Assembly (NCBI GenBank): GCA_037974665.1
Contig: CM075768.1
Coordinates: 7,527,501-7,591,500, forward strand
DNA from: Ehretia macrophylla
Taxonomy: Eukaryota > Streptophyta > Magnoliopsida > Boraginales > Ehretiaceae
Direction of reading: 5' to 3'
DNA: 64,000 nt
Position numbers and translations under genes: made by a program. A model generated the notes under the pieces. It had not been told where the DNA came from. It saw only the letters and a list, made by a program, of their open reading frames with translations, and did no database searches. This document shows, in pieces, positions 57,773 to 64,000 of this stretch; positions within the stretch are counted from its first letter, which is position 1; every line of letters starts with the position of its first letter.

Positions 57773-60696
57773 TATAACACTCCGATCCCTCACGAGACCA
57801 GAGCCCCGATCCAAAACCTGAGGGCACGAAAAATGAGAGAAAACAGACGGAGTTTTCCCTATTTCTAAGACTAATCCATACCTGCATTCAGAAGAAATAA
57901 CCACAACTACAGTTTATTACATTCATATACAATCACAACTCTATTAAATATAACCTCTCCACGACTCTAAGGCCATCCGGGCCTTTCTATTATGGCAAAA
58001 TAAAACATACAAGCATGCATTTCCATAAGTGGTTAAAATTCTATGTTATAAAACCAGTTATGATACCACTTTAATATTTTCTATTTAACTGATTTAGATA
58101 TTAAGTTACCAACCAACCTTAGCTTAACTTCACCCAAGCAAGCACGCTAACTACGCAATACAGTAAAGCATTAAAGTTATTACAGGCCAACAACCTTACA
58201 GGACTTAATTTACAATCATCCACGACGCCATACAATTACATACAAGATCTGTAAGGTCACAAAAGAGTATACAAACCAAACTTTACAATTACTTTACATA
58301 TATTCACATATCACAACCAACTAAAGCTAAAGCATCCATTCACAGAAGCTCTCGAGTTTCCTCTTTTCCAACCTCCAAAGACACTGAACCTGAAAATGTT
58401 AGAAATGAGGGTGAGCATACAAAACATGTATGCCCAGTAAGGGAGGGACATATAATCGGGGAGTTTTCAAAAAGATTTTCGTGCAATGCATATAAGGCAT
58501 AAAATCCATTACCAAGATAAAATACTCATTTGAGACAATAAATTTAGATAATTTAAACTTATAACTAGATGACAAGCTACATACAAACTATAAAACATAA
58601 ACAATGAAATCACGAAGAGTCACATAAACACAATTAACAATGTGAGACCAATATACAAATAACAACTAAGCATTACACATCAAGGAAGGAAAAAAAACAC
58701 ATCAAGACAAGTATGCAATATAACTATGAGAGTACAATATCGATACCATGTAATATTCGAGTATACGGAACTAGACAACACATATAAGAAATACAATCAA
58801 ATGTAACTCTCCAAGGACTTAGGGTCCAAGCAAGAGTTACGCAATAGATAACCACATAATAATGATAGCAATTAAAACAAATAACTTGGGTAACACTCAG
58901 TCAAGCTTGACCCAATCATGAGTTGAACTCCGATACATTCGATAGATAATCTCCGGTACCTTCAGGAATTATATTCTGACACAGCTTACATTCAAGAGTT
59001 ATACTCCGGCACATTCAAGTGTCTAGCACCGTACATTCAGGAGGTTTACTCCGGTACATTTAGGTGATTACACTGCACTCCCATTAGCCACATAATTGAG
59101 ATAATATCCAAATAGCAAATCATAACAATTTAACATGCAACACCATAAACAAGATAACAATGTAAGTCAAATAATAATGTACACAAGATAGACTCATATT
59201 CCAACAAGGCAATTAAGCAACTCGATTCACGAACTTCACTAATAGAATACACAAACTATATGAATGCATCTAAACTCCTATTAAATCAATTAGAAGTTCA
59301 TTTCTAATAGCTATATTCTTTACTTATAACAAAACCCCTTAGTTCAAGAATACAACCCAAGGTACAATCAACACACATGACTCCTAATCTACAAATCGAT
59401 TATCCTATAATTCTAAGTGCACTTTATGACCCATTCTAGTGCCACGAAACCCCAGTTTTGATGAGGTTTAGCTCAAAAGCCCCAAAAGTCCCTTAGTCAA
59501 TTTGAACTATAGCGACCCTACTTGCACATCAATTAAGTGTCATAAAAGCACTTTAGGCTCCACCCCACTTATTTAAGATTAATTAGCACTTTATACCTCA
59601 CCCTGAAACCTTACTTCAATCGGTTTCTATTTTAAACGCAATTAAGACCTTAATTTTTAACGTTCTCGAAATTCAATAAATTTTATCGATTAACCTTTTT
59701 AGCATCCCTAGAGTCCATATAAAATGTCAAATAGAGTATCGAGTCGCAATTCGATGTTCCTGAGTGAATAGTATCAAATATCTAACTTTAATATAAAGAT
59801 CTTGTAATATAAGCATTTCTAAATCATTGGAGGTTCTAATCTAGGTTCATTAACACCTAAAGTTTCATTAATTAGCATAGAACCAAGCTTAGAATCAATA
59901 TTTCATAAAACCCTATAAAAACTACTATTCATCTTCTTCATAATTTGATCATTTACAAATATTCAACAATTAAGCTATACAATTACACTTAGCAAGTCCA
60001 GATAGCATGTAGATAACATATTACAAAAGATTCAAGCATTTCATAAGCTACAATTAACAAATCTAGAAATTAAAGTCAAGACATAAATAGTAGAAATTGA
60101 CAAATATGCAATAATCCCTTACCTTTGATGGAAGAAGAAAGCTTGAAGATGATCTATTTATGCTCAAAGTTAACTTCCAACAAAGCTTGAAGATCAAAAT
60201 GCAAGAAAACTGCTACCTTTTTCCTCCTATGAGCTCACGGCCAAAAGGAGGCTTTTTTTCTCTTTTTTTTGTTTTTGTTCTTTGAATGCACTATTTGGTG
60301 AAGAATGGGTTTTTAAGGGAAGTCAAAGGGTCAAAGGGTCAATGGGTAGGGTATTTGGGTCAAGTAGTTGCTAACTGTGTCAAGTAGCTTGCAAATGGTT
60401 CAATAAAATGTTAAATGGATCATGCAAAGTTTAATTTAAAAGCTAAAAAGTACTATTCATGCAATACACTTATATTTTTGTAACTCGAGTTCCCGATATG
60501 TTATGCACGTAATTCCAAATTTCTCATGCCTCCTAAATGTCAATTATTATGAGAAAAATTGAAAATCCGGAAAACAGAACAGTCAAAATTCATAATGAAT
60601 AGTATCCACATCCACTATTCAAGTAATTTCATACAAATGCACATAATTCAATACTAAAATAATAAATGCATATGAATGCGGGTCCGGGGTCTCACA
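57773..60696 (-). mobile_element. Element C 3' LTR
   Basis: It starts TGTGAGACCCCGGACCC at 60,696 and ends next to GAGTGTTATA at 57,773, 2,924 bp, almost the same length as copy B. It holds the 'gtgagcatacaaaacatgta' box (58,411-58,440), the dyad box (58,803-58,840) and a minisatellite. The leader before 60,200 is the usual CT/T-rich stretch. Confidence 0.88.
58925..59065. repeat. Minisatellite in the element C LTR
   Basis: Units of about 25-45 bp around ACTCCGGTACATTCAGG recur near 58,928, 58,951, 59,014 and 59,050, with looser copies between. They lie beside the conserved dyad box but are unrelated in sequence to the arrays in LTR copies A and B. Confidence 0.75.
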
Positions 60697-60711
60697 TCCT
60701 CCTCTCTTTAC
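60697..60711 (-). other. Element C polypurine tract
   Basis: GTAAAGAGAGGAGGA on the minus strand directly precedes the LTR start TGTGAGACC. Confidence 0.8.
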
Positions 60712-61579
60712 AAAAATTTCATCCTTGTAATTCTTCTTTCTCAAAAGAATCCCTAACAAACTATAGCAACTTAACTTCAAGCCAACCAGATATCGCACTG
60801 ACAACTAAGTCCGATCACACTCTGTGTTAAAGTACAATACCTGATTGCTACTAAGAAATTCCTATGAGAATTCCACAAAATATTGCACAAGGACTTCTAA
60901 GTAAGGAGGTCAAATAAAGGCTCCAGTGAAAATACCGCTTACAAGTCGGAATAACAATATTACTGAATACAATTACCATATAAGAATTCCCAATAAAAAG
61001 TACCGAGAAATGCCAATAAGTTATCCATATATGAGTACCACAAGTAAAACCATCTCAAATATGAACCATCGCAAGATGCCAAAGAAGTCCAATGGAGGAA
61101 TACCTCAACAATGCCTTACAAGACCCCCAACATGAATCCCAATAAGAGTGCCACTAAGAATTCTAATAAGAAGTTTAATAGAGTGCCATATAAGAATCCC
61201 AATATGCGTGCTAAATAAGAAGTCCGATAAGAGTATCATGTAAGAATACTCATGAAGATGTTGCATAAGAAGCCCAAGAGAATACCCACAAGAATCTCCT
61301 TCGTAGCTAGTATTTCCCATAGATCACAAGTCATGCACATGAATGATTCTAGATGCCACAATGCCAGATAACCAAGTATAAACAAATTTATGTATTAGTT
61401 ATATTGATATAAAAAATGCATTCTTGTCCTTACCCGTTCCGCGAAGCAGTTTAGCAATATAACTCTGATCCGAGCCAGTTACTGTAGAGGTGTATTGTTT
61501 GTAGGTCTGCCCTGAGTACTTCTGCCAGAAATCCGCTCTCGAATACTCTGCCATTTTGGGTAGTCTTTCACTCTGTGTC

Positions 61580-62620
61580 GGTCGTTACCACAACTGGTAC
61601 ACTTTCCAGATTTCTTCTAACAATCATTCTTAGAATGGCCCTTACGTTTGCAAAAAGCACAATAGCGAGCTTGATTAGTAGTACCCTTCTCAATAGAATC
61701 CAAAGCTAAAGAAGTAACAACTGGACTACCCGACTGGGGTTCCATAACAATTGGTCTAATCTGTACTTGAGTCTGGATCAGTTCTTGCTGAGACTCCATA
61801 ATAATTGGTGGATCATACAACTGAGTAGGAAGGTACTCCAACTGTGTCACAGGTTGGTGGGATTGCTGCAAGTCAACTATCTGAATATGAGGCTGATAAT
61901 GACTCTGTTGTCCTTGGGATGGAAAGGATTGTTCTGATTCAGACTATGTGATAAGCTCGGCTCTTGCTAGGCTGACTAATCTCGGCGACCAAGTCTGCCT
62001 TACGCTTCTCAAATCTCGATACAACTCTAACAACAGTAGAGTAAGTAGCAAACTCCTGAGAAGACAAGTTGAGTTGTATATCTTCCCTCAATCCTCGGAT
62101 AAATCTCTGAATCCTCCGACTCTCATGCTATACTAACGCCGGTAGATATCGGAAAAGTCTAGTGAATGTGGCCTCATACTGATCAACGGTCATATTTCCT
62201 TACTTCTATGATATAAACTCCTCATCCCGTCTCTCGCATGCTACCTCAAAAATGTACTTATCTCAGAATTCCCTAACAAAGTCAGCCCATAAGTGTGGTA
62301 TATTCTCATCCTCCCATCTGAGCTTCACAGTCCTCCACTATTGTTCGGCATCACCCTCGAGCAAAAATACAGCAAATGAGATCTTTCTTTCATCCGAATA
62401 CTCTAGGGTAGTGCAAATCTTCTCAACATGACTAAACCACAACTCAGCCTTTTCATCATCAAGCTTTCCTAAGAATCGAGACGGTTTATAATTCATAAAT
62501 TTCTCTAGCTAGTTTTTGTCACTGCTGCAACTACCATCTCCTTGGGTAGTCATATTACTGATTCCCTGTTGTCTCATGGTTTCCATCAACTGAGCCATTT
62601 GGTTTATTGTTGTTGTTATA
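61580..62620 (-). mobile_element. Element C gag
   Basis: A Retrotrans_gag-type region is seen through RYLPALV, ESRRIQRFIRGLREDIQLNL (62,140-62,080) and FEKRKADLVAEISQ. A Gln/Pro-rich linker follows, then a zinc knuckle CAFCKRKGHSKNDC (CX2CX4HX4C, 61,660-61,617). This is the Tekay/Del-like layout. The frame is a fossil with interruptions. Confidence 0.75.
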
Positions 62621-63150
62621 CTACCATAATTTCCTTATTAGGTGGTTGCTGCGCAGTTTCCCCTGAACTTGAACCCTATCTTTCAAACTGGTGTCTACCT
62701 CCCGTTTTAAGGATAACTAGAATGCACAACTATTATGACACATAGACAAAATAGTTCACCGATATAACACCTAAGGTACGTTATTCACAATAATCACGTG
62801 TCTCATATTTAAATTTTACTTATGCACACATTTATGAAATGACCTATTTTTACACATTCAGGCAACAATACTCCTACATAAGGCAAGTTGATCACATAAC
62901 ACACATTAGCCACATAAGATACATAAAACACATAAACACATAAAACCCATTGTTTGCATAGAGCACAGACAAGTCAACCAGAAGCATATTTCTATCTTCA
63001 TACGAGTACGACACACAAGTGCATATTTTCACTTAAGACTACATAGATCACATACAAGCACACATCTAATCAAGACCTACTTCACAGGCATGCACTCAAG
63101 GTTTGTTACCCGACAGACCAAGGACCTTGTCCCAACTGAGAGCTATCTAA

Positions 63151-63162
63151 GCTCTGATACCA
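63151..63162 (-). other. Primer-binding site of element C
   Basis: TGGTATCAGAGC on the minus strand, two bases inside the LTR end (GGTGTTACA). It is complementary to the 3' end of initiator methionine tRNA, the usual primer of plant Gypsy and Copia elements. Confidence 0.9.
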
Positions 63163-63164
63163 AC

Positions 63165-63631
63165 TGTAACACCTCGATCCCTCACGAGACCAGAGCCCCG
63201 ATCTAAAACCCAAGGGCACGAAAAATGAAAGAAAATAGACGGAGTTTCTCTTGTTTCTAGGACTAATCTATACCTTCATTCAGAAGAAATAACCACAACT
63301 ATAGTATATTACATTCATATACAATCACATCTCCATTAAACATAATCTCTCCACGACTCTAAGGCCATCCGGGCCTTTCTATTATGGCAAAATAAAACAT
63401 ATAAGCATGCATTTCCATAAGTGGTTAAAATTATATGTTATAAAATCAGTTATCATACCACTCTAATCTTTTCTATTTAATTGATTTAAATATTAAGTTA
63501 CTAACCAACCTTAGCTTAACTTCACCCAAGCAAGCACGCTAACTAAGCAATACAGTAAAACATTAAAGTTATTATAGGCCAACAACCTTACAAGACTTAA
63601 TTTACAATCCTCGACAACGCCGTACAATTAC
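63165..63631 (-). mobile_element. Element C 5' LTR (inner part)
   Basis: It matches 57,773-58,245 of the 3' LTR closely, including 'ctaaggccatccgggccttt'. Similarity stops at 63,631, where a new LTR-like sequence begins. Confidence 0.88.
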
Positions 63632-64000
63632 TGTAAGACCTGGCACAATAGCCTATACGTAATTACACTAATTATAATGGATTCATATTATTTCATATGC
63701 ATAAGCATCAATTAACATGCATTAATATCATTTTACGTGTATTTTCTTCATTTTATGTGCACTTGCCTTGTTTTACATGCATTTAGATGTTAAAAGTGTC
63801 ATAGACATTTAATTAAAACCTCAACATGGTGGAAATAGCAACTAGCTAGTTGAAATGGAACAAAAAGAGCAAACTAGCAAAACATGACTTAGTTGGAGGG
63901 TAAGGTAGTCATTTAGCCAACTAGATATTTGATCACCTAACTCCACTATTATTGACCAAGCAAAAATATAAAAAATACACTCAAACACACATTCATACAC
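63632..64000 (-). mobile_element. Start of another LTR-type insertion
   Basis: TGTAAGACCTGGCAC begins sharply where element C's LTR breaks off. Read on the minus strand it ends GGTCTTACA, the end style of the other Gypsy LTRs here. The remainder lies outside the window, so family and length are open. Confidence 0.45.

Larger units (their letters stand above)
57773..63631 (-). mobile_element. Element C: 2.9-kb-LTR Gypsy element with gag-only interior
   Basis: On the minus strand: a part of the 5' LTR (63,631-63,165), primer site (63,162-63,151), gag (62,620-61,580), polypurine tract (60,711-60,697) and full 3' LTR (60,696-57,773). The interior is only about 2.45 kb, shorter than one LTR, with no sign of protease, RT or integrase. 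That makes it a non-autonomous derivative. The 5' LTR is cut by another element at 63,632. The LTR parts differ at about 7-8 percent over some 400 bases. It sits in the gag of the Reina-like element. Confidence 0.85.

Noticed and set aside
63151-63162. Possible tRNA gene remnant (initiator Met)
   Set aside because: Only the 12-base complement of the tRNA 3' end is present, right at the LTR edge, so it is a primer-binding site.

Overview
The window looks like a transposon-rich, intergenic-type stretch of a eudicot plant nuclear genome. The evidence is two intact, intronless plant UDP-sugar glycosyltransferase genes of UGT71 type, plant-specific LTR-retrotransposon lineages (Tat with an antisense ORF, an Athila-type 3' end, a chromodomain Ty3/Gypsy element, several Copia elements), Mutator-type MITEs and a captured piece of plastid 16S rRNA. 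The species cannot be told from the sequence.

Only two genes look alive: UGT copy 1 (22,843-24,273) and UGT copy 2 (40,309-41,724), both on the minus strand. They are a tandem segmental duplication that includes 3' and 5' flanking DNA (about 21,999-24,665, against 30,505-30,762 plus 40,103-41,995). After the duplication each copy was hit by its own insertion: a 377-bp MITE with a 9-bp target duplication downstream of copy 1, and a 9.3-kb Tat retrotransposon with a 5-bp target duplication downstream of copy 2. The matching empty site can be read in the other copy each time. The two promoter regions have also diverged.

Layout. 1-16.4 kb: an old Tat-lineage element on the minus strand, interrupted by a 2.9-kb Gypsy LTR and by a Copia nest that itself holds two more LTRs. 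16.6-18.9 kb: an Athila-type 3' end with its LTR, holding a 316-bp LTR-derived insertion. 18.9-22 kb: unassigned DNA, a broken unknown coding piece and a 1.6-kb Gypsy LTR. 22-24.7 kb: UGT unit 1. 25.5-30.5 kb: a LINE-type RNase H relic, a Copia 3' end and a 2.1-kb Gypsy LTR. 30.5-42 kb: UGT unit 2, split by the Tat element, which carries a separate antisense gene with its own TATA box. 42.3-43.1 kb: a small Copia LTR with a MITE inside. 43.8-52.2 kb: a Copia element on the minus strand with a second 2.9-kb Gypsy LTR inside. 52.9-57.8 kb: a Reina-like chromovirus on the minus strand whose reverse transcriptase region holds a 426-bp insert with plastid 16S rRNA. 57.8-63.6 kb: a member of the 2.9-kb-LTR Gypsy family with a 2.5-kb gag-only interior, abutted at 63,632 by yet another LTR.

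The most unusual signals are (a) the 2.9-kb-LTR family, whose copies each carry a different minisatellite just beside a conserved 38-bp dyad box; (b) the antisense ORF kept by both Tat elements; (c) the mirror-image insertion history of the two UGT units; and (d) the plastid-DNA capture. No new defence or toxin system was found. Percent differences quoted here are hand counts from reading the alignments and are approximate.
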